Assembly: GCF_000769655.1 (NCBI RefSeq)
Contig: NZ_CP008887.1
Location: 434,001 to 498,000, forward strand
Direction: 5' to 3'
DNA length: 64,000 nt
Origin: Thermococcus eurythermalis
GTDB taxonomy: Archaea > Methanobacteriota_B > Thermococci > Thermococcales > Thermococcaceae
Under the pieces are notes generated by a model, which was given only the letters and a program-made list of their open reading frames with translations, was not told the origin of the DNA and ran no database searches. How positions within the stretch are numbered: position 1 is the first letter of the stretch; every line of letters starts with the position of its first letter. A program made the translations under genes and the position numbers. Shown one piece after another: positions 25,288 to 33,433 of the stretch.

Positions 25288-25878
25288 TTATACTCGCCTG
25301 CCCTCGCGAATATATATCACCCTCGCGCCTATCTCCTTGGAGTGGTCGCTTATCCGTTCGAGGTGGCGCATTATCAGCGCGTCCGCGGCCTTCTCCGGGC
25401 TCTCGTTCAGGGCCTCGAGGGAGAGCAGGTAGTACTTGTCAATCTGTCTGTCTATCTCGAGGAGCCTGCCGACGAGGGTCTCGTCGAGTTCCCTGAACGC
25501 GTCAACCGAGAGCCTGACGGCCTCCTCGGTTAAGGGAAAGGCCTTTCTCGACAGCTCCACTGAACCCTTGACAATCCTCGTCGTCCTCTCTATTTCCATA
25601 GCATACCTCGAAATCCTGTAGAGGTCGTAGGAGACGTCTATGGCGCTCTGGATGAAGCGCAGGTCGCTCGCAACCGGCGAGTAGCGGACGAGGAGTTCTG
25701 TGGCTAGCTCAAGGACGTCTGCCCTTATTATGTGGAGCCTGCTAGATATTTCCTCAGTCGAGTCGAAGTCGCCTTCTATGCTCCTCCTCGCCGACTCGAG
25801 GGCCTCCATCGAGCCGTTCGCCATCTCCCTAATCATCTTCTTCATCTGTTCAATCCCTATGTCGAGGAGCTTCCTCAT
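25288..25878 (-). CDS. phoU: PhoU-type phosphate regulator
   Basis: A 196-residue all-helical protein with two PhoU repeats (about 10-95 and 100-190). Typical features are the SSRLHIIRADVLELATELLVRYSPVASDLRF helix pair, the SYDLYRISRYAMEIERTTR segment and a second copy MRHLERISDHSKEIGARVIYIREGR with the E-x-x-x-D metal-cluster pattern. PhoU proteins bind the Pst transporter and damp phosphate uptake. It is the last gene of the block that starts with pstS, nine bases after a diverged PhoU-like gene. Confidence 0.92.
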   Translation of the reverse strand: MRKLLDIGIEQMKKMIREMANGSMEALESARRSIEGDFDSTEEISSRLHIIRADVLELATELLVRYSPVASDLRFIQSAIDVSYDLYRISRYAMEIERTTRIVKGSVELSRKAFPLTEEAVRLSVDAFRELDETLVGRLLEIDRQIDKYYLLSLEALNESPEKAADALIMRHLERISDHSKEIGARVIYIREGRRV

Positions 25879-25887
25879 GCTATCACC

Positions 25888-26493
25888 TCACGAGATGAAG
25901 AGTATCGGGGTCCTCTCGAGCCCCTTCGAGCCCTCAAGGTAGTAGAGGGCCGAACGGAGGATATCCTTGGTGTGGTTGTAGATGCCTTCGCAGTGCATCA
26001 GCATTCCCATGGCCGTCGGGCTCTCCGTCTTCACGTTCTCATTCCAGAAGTCCTCGAAGGACGACTCGAGGAAGGGGAGCTCCTCCACCGGGTATGGCCT
26101 GCCACGGGTTAGGGCCTCCAGCCCGATGGTCAGCCACGGTCTGATGAGGTTCATTCCCCCGACGGCCACGTCCCGGGCGCACTCGGGGCTGCCTATGAAG
26201 AGCAGCGCCTCCATGCGCGAGAGGTGCCTCGCTATCCTGTAGAGGTCGTAGGATGAGTCGAGGGCCGAGCGGACGAAGCGCAACTCCCTCGCGAGGGGCT
26301 GGTAGCGGAGGAGTATCTCTATGAGCACGTCGTTGAGCTTCATCCTCAGGTCCACCGCCTCCCAGAAGAGCTCCTCGACTTCGCCGGGCTCGTTTTCCTT
26401 GGCTTCCCTTTCGAGGGTCTCCATGGCGGTCAGTACCGTTCCCCCGAGCTCCTCTAAAAGGTTCCGGGCCTTCTCCATCGCCTTCCACTTCAT
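25888..26493 (-). CDS. Diverged PhoU-like protein
   Basis: A 201-residue helical protein clearly related to the phoU product next door: [43 protein letters not shown] aligns with its neighbour's first repeat. The second half is less conserved; [22 protein letters not shown] stands where PhoU has its RxxERIxDH-type metal motif, so the metal site looks altered. It may be a regulatory partner rather than a second PhoU of equal role. The start ATG overlaps the end of pstB by four bases. Confidence 0.85.
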   Translation of the reverse strand: MKWKAMEKARNLLEELGGTVLTAMETLEREAKENEPGEVEELFWEAVDLRMKLNDVLIEILLRYQPLARELRFVRSALDSSYDLYRIARHLSRMEALLFIGSPECARDVAVGGMNLIRPWLTIGLEALTRGRPYPVEELPFLESSFEDFWNENVKTESPTAMGMLMHCEGIYNHTKDILRSALYYLEGSKGLERTPILFIS

Positions 26494-27248
26494 CCCAGCG
26501 CCCCCGTCACGTACTTCTCGGTCAGCTCGTGCTCCGGGTTCTCGAAGACCTTCCTCGTCGGGCCCACCTCTATCAGCTTCCCGAGGTAGAGGAACGCCAC
26601 CCAGTCCGAGACGCGCGCCGCCTGGGCCGGGGAGTGGGTGACGAGGACTATGGTGTACTCCTCCTTCAGCTCGAACAGGAGCTCCTCAATCTTCGCTGTT
26701 CCAACGGGGTCTATGTTCGCGGTCGGCTCGTCCATCAGGAGGATTCTCGGCCTCATCGCGAGGGCCCGCGCTATGACGAGCCTCTGCCTCTGGCCGCCGG
26801 ACAGGTTGGAGGGGTAGTCGTCGAGCCTGTCCTTGACCTCGTCCCAGAGGGCCGCCTTCTTCAGCGCCCACTCGACCCTCTTCGGTATCTCATCCTTCGG
26901 GAGCAGGTTGTTCAACTTCAGCCCGAGGGCCACGTTCTCGTAAATCGTCAGGTGAGGGAAGGGGTTCGGGTACTGAAAGACCATCCCCACCTGCCTCCTG
27001 ACCTCTATCGGGTCAACATCGGGGGAGTAGATGTTCCTCCCGAAGAGCCTGACCTCCCCCTCGACCCTCGCGCTCTCATTGAGCTCTATCAGCCTGTTGA
27101 ACGTCCTCAGCATCGTTGATTTTCCGCAGCCGCTCGGCCCCATGAGCGCGAAGACGCCCTTCTCGGGAATATGGAGGTCAACGCCCTTGATAACGTGGTT
27201 TGAGCCGTAGTAGACGTTCAGGTTCTTCGTCTCAATCGCGTGGTTCAC
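26490..27248 (-). CDS. pstB: Phosphate ABC transporter ATP-binding protein
   Basis: A 252-residue ABC ATPase that drives phosphate import through PstC and PstA. Visible are Walker [10 protein letters not shown], the Q-loop region [18 protein letters not shown], the signature LSGGQRQR, Walker B ILLMDEP with TANIDPVGT after it, and the H-loop [13 protein letters not shown] in the Q loop is typical of PstB. The GTG at 27248 is chosen over the longer open frame because GGAGGTGAAACT precedes it and it overlaps the pstA stop by four bases. Confidence 0.95.
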   Translation of the reverse strand: MNHAIETKNLNVYYGSNHVIKGVDLHIPEKGVFALMGPSGCGKSTMLRTFNRLIELNESARVEGEVRLFGRNIYSPDVDPIEVRRQVGMVFQYPNPFPHLTIYENVALGLKLNNLLPKDEIPKRVEWALKKAALWDEVKDRLDDYPSNLSGGQRQRLVIARALAMRPRILLMDEPTANIDPVGTAKIEELLFELKEEYTIVLVTHSPAQAARVSDWVAFLYLGKLIEVGPTRKVFENPEHELTEKYVTGALG

Positions 27249-28078
27249 AGTTTCACCTCCCTCAGGCTGAGCCTTATGGGGACGAATATCCCGAGGAAAA
27301 TCAGCAGGAGGACGAGCGAGGCCCCCCACGCCGTCAGGTGGTCGGCCTTACTCGGGCTCTGGACGAGCTGGTAGATGAGGAGGGGGATGGCCCCCACGGG
27401 CTTCGTCACGGAGTGGGGGTAGCTCTCGTAGAGCCCGCCGGCGGTGAAGAGGAGCGGTGCCGTCTCTCCGGCAACCTTGGCGAGGCCTATGAGGACTCCG
27501 GTCAGGACTCCGCGCTTTGCCATCGGCGCTAAGACCCGGAAGAGGACCTTCGCCCTCGTGAGTCCGAGGGAGAAGGCCGCCTCGCGGTAGGTGAATGGTA
27601 TCTCGCGCATGGCCTCGTGGGTGTAGACTGCCACGTAGGGCGTGAGGATTATCGCGAGGGCCAGCGCGCCGGCTATGGCAGAGTAGGTCCCCATCGGGAC
27701 CACTAAGACCTGCATCACAAAGACCCCTACGAGTATCGTCGGGAATTCGAGCATTATCTGGAGGAGCGTCTTCGTCCACCTGCCTATGGTGCTGTTCGGG
27801 AACTCGTAGGCGTAGAGGCCGACGAGGAAGGCAACCGGAAGCCCGAGGAGGGCCGAGAGGAAGGTCAGCAGGAAGGTTCCGGCCACGGCCGGCCCAATTC
27901 CGCCCTCGGAGAGCGTCCCAGTGATGAACTTCCCCCCGCGCTCCGCTATGACGGGCAGGCCCTTCGCGGTTACCGTGAGGATGATGTGGAAGAGAGGCAG
28001 GATTGCGAGGAAGGTTAAGGCTCCAACGCAGGCCAAAAAGACCTTCTCCTTCAGCTTTCTTGCGTTAAGCCTTGACAT
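27245..28078 (-). CDS. pstA: Phosphate ABC transporter permease PstA
   Basis: A 277-residue permease with six membrane segments. The binding-protein-dependent permease loop (EAA) is seen in [25 protein letters not shown], the site of contact with Pst[18 protein letters not shown] and [12 protein letters not shown] are characteristic PstA segments. The start is ATG 28078, inside the end of pstC (14-base overlap), and the stop overlaps pstB, so the three transporter subunits are translationally linked. Confidence 0.93.
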   Translation of the reverse strand: MSRLNARKLKEKVFLACVGALTFLAILPLFHIILTVTAKGLPVIAERGGKFITGTLSEGGIGPAVAGTFLLTFLSALLGLPVAFLVGLYAYEFPNSTIGRWTKTLLQIMLEFPTILVGVFVMQVLVVPMGTYSAIAGALALAIILTPYVAVYTHEAMREIPFTYREAAFSLGLTRAKVLFRVLAPMAKRGVLTGVLIGLAKVAGETAPLLFTAGGLYESYPHSVTKPVGAIPLLIYQLVQSPSKADHLTAWGASLVLLLIFLGIFVPIRLSLREVKL

Positions 28079-28979
28079 TCTCCTCCCACCTCCCCAGAAT
28101 CCTGAGGCCGAGCAGGTTCACGGCGAGGCCTATCGCGAAGAGCGCAAGTCCAGCGGCGTAGAGGGCCGGCGTCATGTACTCGTAGATGAACGCGTTGCCG
28201 AACTGGTTCGCTATGAGCGACGAAACGGTGTAACCGGGAGCGAAGAGTTCCCAAGTCATGTTGAATGTGTTGCCTATAACCAGGGACACCGCGACGGTCT
28301 CTCCTATCGCCCTCCCGAAGGCGAGTATCGTCCCTGAAACTATTGCGGGCCTTATGTAGCCGAGGAGGAGCCTCGTCGCCTCGAACCTCGTCGCGCCGAG
28401 CGCGTAGACCGCCTCGCGGTAGGTGAAGGGGACCATCGAGTAGGCCCCCCTGATTATGGCCGAGGCGAAGGGTGTAATCATAATCGCGAGCAGTACGCCG
28501 GCCGAGAAGTAGCTGTAGCCGGTCGTCGGCGGGTAGGAGAAGAGCGGGATAAAGGAGAGGTGCTCGTGAAGGGGCTTCATGACGTGCTCCCTGAGGAACG
28601 GGACGAGGACGAGGGCCCCCCAGAGGCCGTAGATTATCGTCGGGAGCCCGGCCATTATGTCGGAGATGATGATGAGGGGGTTCTTGAGCCACTTGGGTGC
28701 GTAATCAACGACGAAGATGGAATAAGAAATCGAAAGCGGGAGCGCGAGCGCTATTGCAATCAGCGAGGTGTAGATGCTCCCCCATATGGCAGCGGCGACG
28801 CCGTAGATCTCGTCTTCCGGGTTCTCGGCGGCTATCCACACGTTCTTCAGGTAGACGTCAATTCCGAAGCGGTGGAAGGCCGGCACGGCGTGGGTGAAGT
28901 AGACGAACAGCATGCCGGCGAAGAGGATAAAAACCGCGAGGACAGCTGGAAACGTCATCGCCTTAAAGGCATCCCCCAT
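28065..28979 (-). CDS. pstC: Phosphate ABC transporter permease PstC
   Basis: A 304-residue permease with six membrane segments and, between the first two, an extracytoplasmic loop of about 35 residues as in PstC proteins. The EAA-type loop is EAVYALGATRFEATRLLLGYIRPAIVSG. SISYSIFVVDYAPKWL and IMAGLPTIIYGLWG are the PstC hallmarks. The ATG at 28979 lies inside the end of the TIM-barrel gene (25-base overlap). Confidence 0.94.
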   Translation of the reverse strand: MGDAFKAMTFPAVLAVFILFAGMLFVYFTHAVPAFHRFGIDVYLKNVWIAAENPEDEIYGVAAAIWGSIYTSLIAIALALPLSISYSIFVVDYAPKWLKNPLIIISDIMAGLPTIIYGLWGALVLVPFLREHVMKPLHEHLSFIPLFSYPPTTGYSYFSAGVLLAIMITPFASAIIRGAYSMVPFTYREAVYALGATRFEATRLLLGYIRPAIVSGTILAFGRAIGETVAVSLVIGNTFNMTWELFAPGYTVSSLIANQFGNAFIYEYMTPALYAAGLALFAIGLAVNLLGLRILGRWEENVKA

Positions 28980-29764
28980 ACGGCCACCCCCTTAACCTCG
29001 ACCTTTTTGAGGGACTTGACGAAATCTATCGCCTCGAAGACGCTCTCGGGCCTTGAATAGCGCCTGATTTCGAGAACCGCATATTCCGGCTCGACGGCCT
29101 CGATGAGCCGCCCTATGTAGTTCTTCCCTATCATCCCCTCCTCCGGTGGGAGGTGCTCGTCCATAATCCCGTTGTTGTCGTGGACGTGAATTTCCTCAGC
29201 CTCCAGCAGGGCGAACTCGTCCATTGGAACGCCGTACTTCATGGCCGTTAGGAAGGCGTGACCGACGTCGAGGCATATCCCGACGTTCTCCTCCACGAAG
29301 GGCAGCAGCTCATGGGGAAAGGCCCCTATCCTGCCGTCCGTGAGGTTCTCGATGAGGAACTTGACCCCGTAGTCCTCGGCTATGGCCGAGATCTCCATAA
29401 GCTGTCTCCTCGTGTTCGCGAATGCCCTGTGGTAGCTCCCCCTTATATCTCCCCCATGAACGACCACAACATTGGCGTCGAGGGCGCTTGCAATCTTGAG
29501 GACGCGCTCCATCGTCACGATGTTCATCCTGCTGTAGCGGCCGAGGTCGACGCTGACGTTCCTCCCGTCTGAGGTTGGTGCATGCAGGGTGAACTCCGTC
29601 CCGAGGCCGGCGAGGTCCTTTAGGATGCTCCAGTTTATTCCTTCCTCTGTGAGAACCTCGACGTCATCAAAGCCGAGCTCCAAGACTTCAACGCCCAGCT
29701 CCTCAAGGGAAAAGCCCCTTCCGCTGACCTCTTGAACTATGCAGGTGTTTACGCCGACTTTCAT
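28955..29764 (-). CDS. TIM-barrel protein of the sugar phosphate isomerase/endonuclease IV family
   Basis: A 269-residue TIM barrel of the AP-endonuclease-2 superfamily. Metal-ligand style segments follow the family order: FTLHAPTS, VVVHGGD, FLIENLTDGR, CLDVGHAF, IHVHDNNG, and a final LEIRR strand. The family includes sugar phosphate isomerases, epimerases and endonuclease IV. Its position inside the phosphate operon, between alkaline phosphatase and pstC, suggests a role in handling a phosphate ester or a sugar phosphate. The ATG at 29764 is preceded by GGTGGTGGCC; the in-frame GTGs at 29773-29776 form part of this ribosome site. Confidence 0.8.
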   Translation of the reverse strand: MKVGVNTCIVQEVSGRGFSLEELGVEVLELGFDDVEVLTEEGINWSILKDLAGLGTEFTLHAPTSDGRNVSVDLGRYSRMNIVTMERVLKIASALDANVVVVHGGDIRGSYHRAFANTRRQLMEISAIAEDYGVKFLIENLTDGRIGAFPHELLPFVEENVGICLDVGHAFLTAMKYGVPMDEFALLEAEEIHVHDNNGIMDEHLPPEEGMIGKNYIGRLIEAVEPEYAVLEIRRYSRPESVFEAIDFVKSLKKVEVKGVAVWGMPLRR

Positions 29765-29789
29765 GGCCACCACCAAAAAAGAGGGAAAG

Positions 29790-31286
29790 TCAAGCTTCCT
29801 GGAGAATCAACATGACGTCATTTAAGTCAACCATGCCGTTGTTGTCTATATCGACTCTCTTTTCAATTTCATTATCCACTTTTTCTCCGAGAAACATCAT
29901 GAGCGTAACGTAGGCATCCTTCTCATCAACCCTGTAATCACCGGTTATGTCTCCCTTAACACTGCTCACGCTTGAAATGGTAACTGGAATATTCCTCCTT
30001 CCAAAGAGCATTAACTTTGCAACTAATCTTGCTGTATCCACATGGTGTAAGAAACCTCTGAAGTTCTCTGCCCCGGGACCGTAAGCTAAGAGCGGAACTG
30101 GAACTCCTGTATGCTCATAGGAGGTGAATCCAACACCAATACGCCTGTTTATAACATCGGCTACTGCATTTGAGAGGGCATACTTGTTTGTCGAGTGCAG
30201 CGCATTCTCAATATACTTGACTTCTTCCTCTGTTGGGACAAATCCGGCATACCTTTTGAGGACCTCTTTTACACTACTCCCTGCCTTAACCTCTTTGGCC
30301 ATCCTCAACGTGCTTGCTTTTATTTTTCTTATGGCATCTTCATCGATTGCATTTCCATACGTTAGACCTATTGCAAGACCTCCAGTTTCGTGATCGGCAA
30401 GCACTATTACCAAGGTATCTCCCCTCTTCTTCGCATATTCCAGCACGTATCTGACAACATCGTCAAACTCCTTAGTTTCTGCAACAACCGATGCGACATC
30501 GTTTCCATGGGCTGCATGGTCAATCCTTCCGCCCTCAACCATGAGAAAGAATCCGCTCGGGTTCTTCTCGAGTATTGAAATTGCCTTTTTGGCCATTTCT
30601 AAAAGTCCAACATCATCGGGTTTTCTATCCAATACGTAAGGGATGTGACTTTCTGCAAAGAGTCCTAGGACATAATCTCCTTCAACTTTTTCAAGCTCTT
30701 CCTTCGTGAAAACTACTTTGTATCCCTGCTTTTTGGCCAGCTCCAAATTTTTCTCATCGAATTTCTCCCTTCCACCACCCAACAAGACGTTAACTTTGTG
30801 CATTATGAGTTGCTTTGCTATCTCCCCCTCCATATCCCTATCTGGGACATGGGACGCAAAAACTGCTGGAGTTGCATGGGTAATCCTTGTAGTGGTGACC
30901 AGTCCTGTTGACTTCCCAAGCTCTTGAGCCACTTCAAGTAGGGTTGTTAAGTTAACTATCTTTCCGGTTATGTTGGTTACTGAAATCATACCATTATACG
31001 TTTTAGCTCCAGTGGATATTGCAGTTCCTGCCGCAGCAGAATCTGTAACTTCACCACTTAGGGAATCAGTAAGCTCAAATCCAGTAACTGGAAAGTTTTC
31101 CATGTTTAAGTGTCCATAAACGAGCTTTGTAATTTCTACATGCCCAAGACCCATGCCGTCTCCAACCAGGATTATGATGTTTTTGACACCGCCGTGTGGG
31201 GAGTATGCAAAGCTTGGCTGGAATGAAATCAGGCTCAAAATTAAAAGACCCAACAACAGACCGCTAACAAGAGACTTTCCTTTCAT
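29790..31286 (-). CDS. phoA: Secreted alkaline phosphatase with dockerin-like tail
   Basis: A 498-residue exported alkaline phosphatase that releases phosphate from organic esters. Residues 1-28 form a signal peptide. VGDGMGLGH supplies the first metal Asp, VTDSAAAGTAISTG the catalytic Ser, and later motifs include GGRIDHAAHGND, VLADHETGG and SYEHTGVPVPLLAYGPGA. The last 58 residues (from about 441) hold two calcium-loop-like segments, DITGDYRVDEKDA and DIDNNGMVDLNDV, the pattern of type I dockerin repeats. Base composition is visibly more AT-rich than the genes on both sides, suggesting transfer. ATG 31286 has GGGGGTGAAAA before it. It lies 48 bases after pstS. Confidence 0.93.
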   Translation of the reverse strand: MKGKSLVSGLLLGLLILSLISFQPSFAYSPHGGVKNIIILVGDGMGLGHVEITKLVYGHLNMENFPVTGFELTDSLSGEVTDSAAAGTAISTGAKTYNGMISVTNITGKIVNLTTLLEVAQELGKSTGLVTTTRITHATPAVFASHVPDRDMEGEIAKQLIMHKVNVLLGGGREKFDEKNLELAKKQGYKVVFTKEELEKVEGDYVLGLFAESHIPYVLDRKPDDVGLLEMAKKAISILEKNPSGFFLMVEGGRIDHAAHGNDVASVVAETKEFDDVVRYVLEYAKKRGDTLVIVLADHETGGLAIGLTYGNAIDEDAIRKIKASTLRMAKEVKAGSSVKEVLKRYAGFVPTEEEVKYIENALHSTNKYALSNAVADVINRRIGVGFTSYEHTGVPVPLLAYGPGAENFRGFLHHVDTARLVAKLMLFGRRNIPVTISSVSSVKGDITGDYRVDEKDAYVTLMMFLGEKVDNEIEKRVDIDNNGMVDLNDVMLILQEA

Positions 31287-31334
31287 TTTTTCACCCCCAT
31301 TCTTTTTGCTTTTCGACAAAAGGGAAATGAAAAA

Positions 31335-32498
31335 TCACCCCTCCTGTATCATATCAACGGCCTTGAGACCTATTTCGGCAACTTCTTTCGGTAGGCCTAC
31401 ATATCCTGGAGCGATGTATTCATTCTTCTGGCCCTCCGTGAGGACCCACTTCAGGAACTCCTTTATTGCCCTGGCCTTCTCGGGGCTGTAGTGCTTTCCT
31501 CCCTTGTTCTGCCAGACGAGGAGGTGGGTGAAGGCCACTATCGGGTAGGCGTTATCGCCGGGCGCGTTGAGGAGCCCCTTGAGGTCCTCCTTGTAGCCCT
31601 CGGTCGGGTCTGGGATGTAGGCCTTCACGGCCGAGACCGCTGCCTTGATGCTCTCATCGGTCGGCTTCACGAACTTCCCTGCCCGGTTCTTCAGGGCGAC
31701 GACCTTGAGGTTATCCTCTATAGCAAAGGAGAGCTCGGTGTAGGCTATGCTGTACTTGGTGCTCTTGAGGGCCTGAACAACACCGGGGTTGCCCTTTCCG
31801 CCGATTCCCCTTCCCATCTTGTCCACCGGCCAGTTGACGAGCTTTCCTGCACCAACTTTCTCGGCAAACTCCCTGCTCACGAGGGTGAGGTAGGTGGTGA
31901 ATATTGCCGTCGTTCCGCTCGCGTCGCTCCTGTGGACGACGATTATCTTCTCGTGCGGGAGTTTCGCGCTGGGATTGAGACCCTTTATGGCCTCATCGTC
32001 CCAGTATTCTATCTCGCCCATGAAGATCTTCGCAAGGGTTTCGCCATCGAGCCTGAGCTCATCGATACCGGGAACGTTGTAGACAACGACAACGGCGCCG
32101 ACTATCTCCGGGAACTGGAGGGGCTGGTCTCCGGTTTCCAAGAACTTCTTCCACGTTGACTCCTTGACGGGTGGGTCAGTCCTCCCAATGTCGGTCAGGC
32201 CCTTTAGAAACGCCTCCTGCCCGTGGCCGCTTCCGCCACCTTCATACTCAATCTTAATGTCCGGGTGGGCCTTCATGTAGGCCTTAATCCACTTCTGAAT
32301 CTGATACTGCGGGAAGGTCGCCCCCGTCGTGCGGAGGGTTATGGCCTTGATGTCGGCTTTAGCACCGGGTGACTGAGTCTGCTTCCCCTTCTCGGGGCTC
32401 GGCTTCGTGCTGCTCTTCTCTTCCGAGCCTATACACCCGCTCGACAGGACGGCAATCCCGAGGAGGAACACCAGCAACAGTGCCGCGAGCCGTTTCAT
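31335..32498 (-). CDS. pstS: Phosphate-binding lipoprotein PstS
   Basis: A 387-residue binding protein that delivers phosphate to PstCA. It begins with a lipoprotein signal whose Cys22 follows VLSSG, then a short acidic/Ser-Lys-Pro linker. The phosphate-binding loops are recognisable: TGATFPQYQIQKW, GGGSGHGQEAFLKG with TDIGRTDPPV, and HRSDASGTTAIFT. The ATG at 32498 is used because GGTGA lies five bases upstream and it begins the signal; the longer frame from 32564 lies within the promoter. First gene of the phosphate operon. Confidence 0.95.
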   Translation of the reverse strand: MKRLAALLLVFLLGIAVLSSGCIGSEEKSSTKPSPEKGKQTQSPGAKADIKAITLRTTGATFPQYQIQKWIKAYMKAHPDIKIEYEGGGSGHGQEAFLKGLTDIGRTDPPVKESTWKKFLETGDQPLQFPEIVGAVVVVYNVPGIDELRLDGETLAKIFMGEIEYWDDEAIKGLNPSAKLPHEKIIVVHRSDASGTTAIFTTYLTLVSREFAEKVGAGKLVNWPVDKMGRGIGGKGNPGVVQALKSTKYSIAYTELSFAIEDNLKVVALKNRAGKFVKPTDESIKAAVSAVKAYIPDPTEGYKEDLKGLLNAPGDNAYPIVAFTHLLVWQNKGGKHYSPEKARAIKEFLKWVLTEGQKNEYIAPGYVGLPKEVAEIGLKAVDMIQEG

Positions 32499-32528
32499 TG
32501 GTTTCACCGACTGGGGAATAACGATATG

Positions 32529-32579
32529 AAATATAAAGATTGTCGCAATAAAACATAGTGCCACACAAAAACTATATAG
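32529..32579 (-). promoter_or_regulatory. pstS promoter with putative Pho motif
   Basis: The 23-base AAATATAAAGATTGTCGCAATAA at 32529-32551 (plus-strand reading) differs at one base from the motif upstream of the 50-residue gene. It comprises the TATA box on the minus strand and TTATTGCGACAATC on its upstream side. CTATATAG occurs at 32572-32579. The motif edge is 31 bases from the pstS ATG. Confidence 0.65.
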
Positions 32580-32607
32580 ATGTATAATCTATAGGGCTGT
32601 TGGTAGG

Positions 32608-32994
32608 CTACTTCTTGTCCACCAGCTTCACCGAAATCCACTGCATGCCATTCTCCTCGTTTTTGACGACGAGGACGTAGTCCCCTTTGGGGATTTTGAC
32701 GTCCTTGAGCTCGACGCTCTTCACGTGCTCCCAGGCCCGGTAGTAGTCGAAGGGCTCGCCGTCCTTGAGCTTTTTGAAATCGTCCTTCGTGATGATGTAG
32801 ACGCTTATCTCTCCGTCCGCCCTCACGTAGCCGTTTAAAGTTGAATCCCCCAAGAGTCCGTACTCTTTATAGTCGTTGAGATTGGTCTTCCACTGATAGG
32901 TAATAGTGCAATAGTGGGTTACTAAGTAGTACGTTCCGGCACTTATCGCCACGACCAGCCCGATGGTCAGCAGGATTATGGAGACCTTCTTCAT
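32608..32994 (-). CDS. Exported or membrane-anchored protein of unknown function
   Basis: A 128-residue protein with an N-terminal hydrophobic segment (about 4-26) and an extracytoplasmic domain of about 100 residues with mostly beta-strand character (GEISVYIITKDDFKKL, VPKGDYVLVVKNEENGMQW-like ending). This recalls small beta-sandwich domains found on archaeal surface proteins. The ATG at 32994 with GGGTGGTC before it is preferred to the longer frame from 33024. The gene is just upstream of the phosphate operon in the same direction but separated by the pst promoter. No family recognised. Confidence 0.65.
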   Translation of the reverse strand: MKKVSIILLTIGLVVAISAGTYYLVTHYCTITYQWKTNLNDYKEYGLLGDSTLNGYVRADGEISVYIITKDDFKKLKDGEPFDYYRAWEHVKSVELKDVKIPKGDYVLVVKNEENGMQWISVKLVDKK

Positions 32995-33035
32995 ATGACC
33001 ACCCAATGGAGTATAATACCACATGCTTATAAGTT

Positions 33036-33209
33036 TTGTTTGCTGTGGTTCTGGCGTTGGTTGTCTTCACAACTGTCCTTGGGGTCCTAATCTTTGTTCG
33101 GCCCTTTGATTTGTTCTCCTCAACTTCTTTTGAAACTGCTGATGTTATGGGTAATTGTTCACATCCCTCTACTACTTTTCTAAATTTTTTCGAGTGGTTG
33201 ATGTCGTAA
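33036..33209 (+). pseudogene. Possible remnant or small exported ORF
   Basis: In the 409-base gap before the OPT gene one frame reads 57 residues with a strong hydrophobic segment (ALVVFTTVLGVLIFV) followed by a polar Ser/Thr-rich tail, and stops at TAA 33207-33209. The only starts are TTG 33036 or GTG 33045, without ribosome site. A TATA-like GCTTATAAG lies at 33025-33033, too close for either start. It is more likely the broken end of an old gene than an active one. The rest of the gap up to 33330 shows nothing else. Confidence 0.25.
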
Positions 33210-33433
33210 TGTGCGCTGGTGTTCATTTGTTCATTCTGTTGATGTGTTTTTATCCATGTTGGAACTTAAAAAGGCAAAAAGGCCTCTTTTGACCCATTAA
33301 AGGTTTTATCGTGGCTTTCTTGACTTTTACAGGTCTAAAAAACTTTAAATTTCGTAACGGGGCAACATTATCGGTTTGCACATTCGTCCCTTACATGGAC
33401 ATGGGTGCACAAAATTGTACAGGGGGTTGAGAG

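Noticed and set aside
32499-32564. Longer pstS start giving an extra 22 residues
   Set aside because: It would place the TATA box inside the coding region; ATG 32498 has a good ribosome site and begins the lipoprotein signal.
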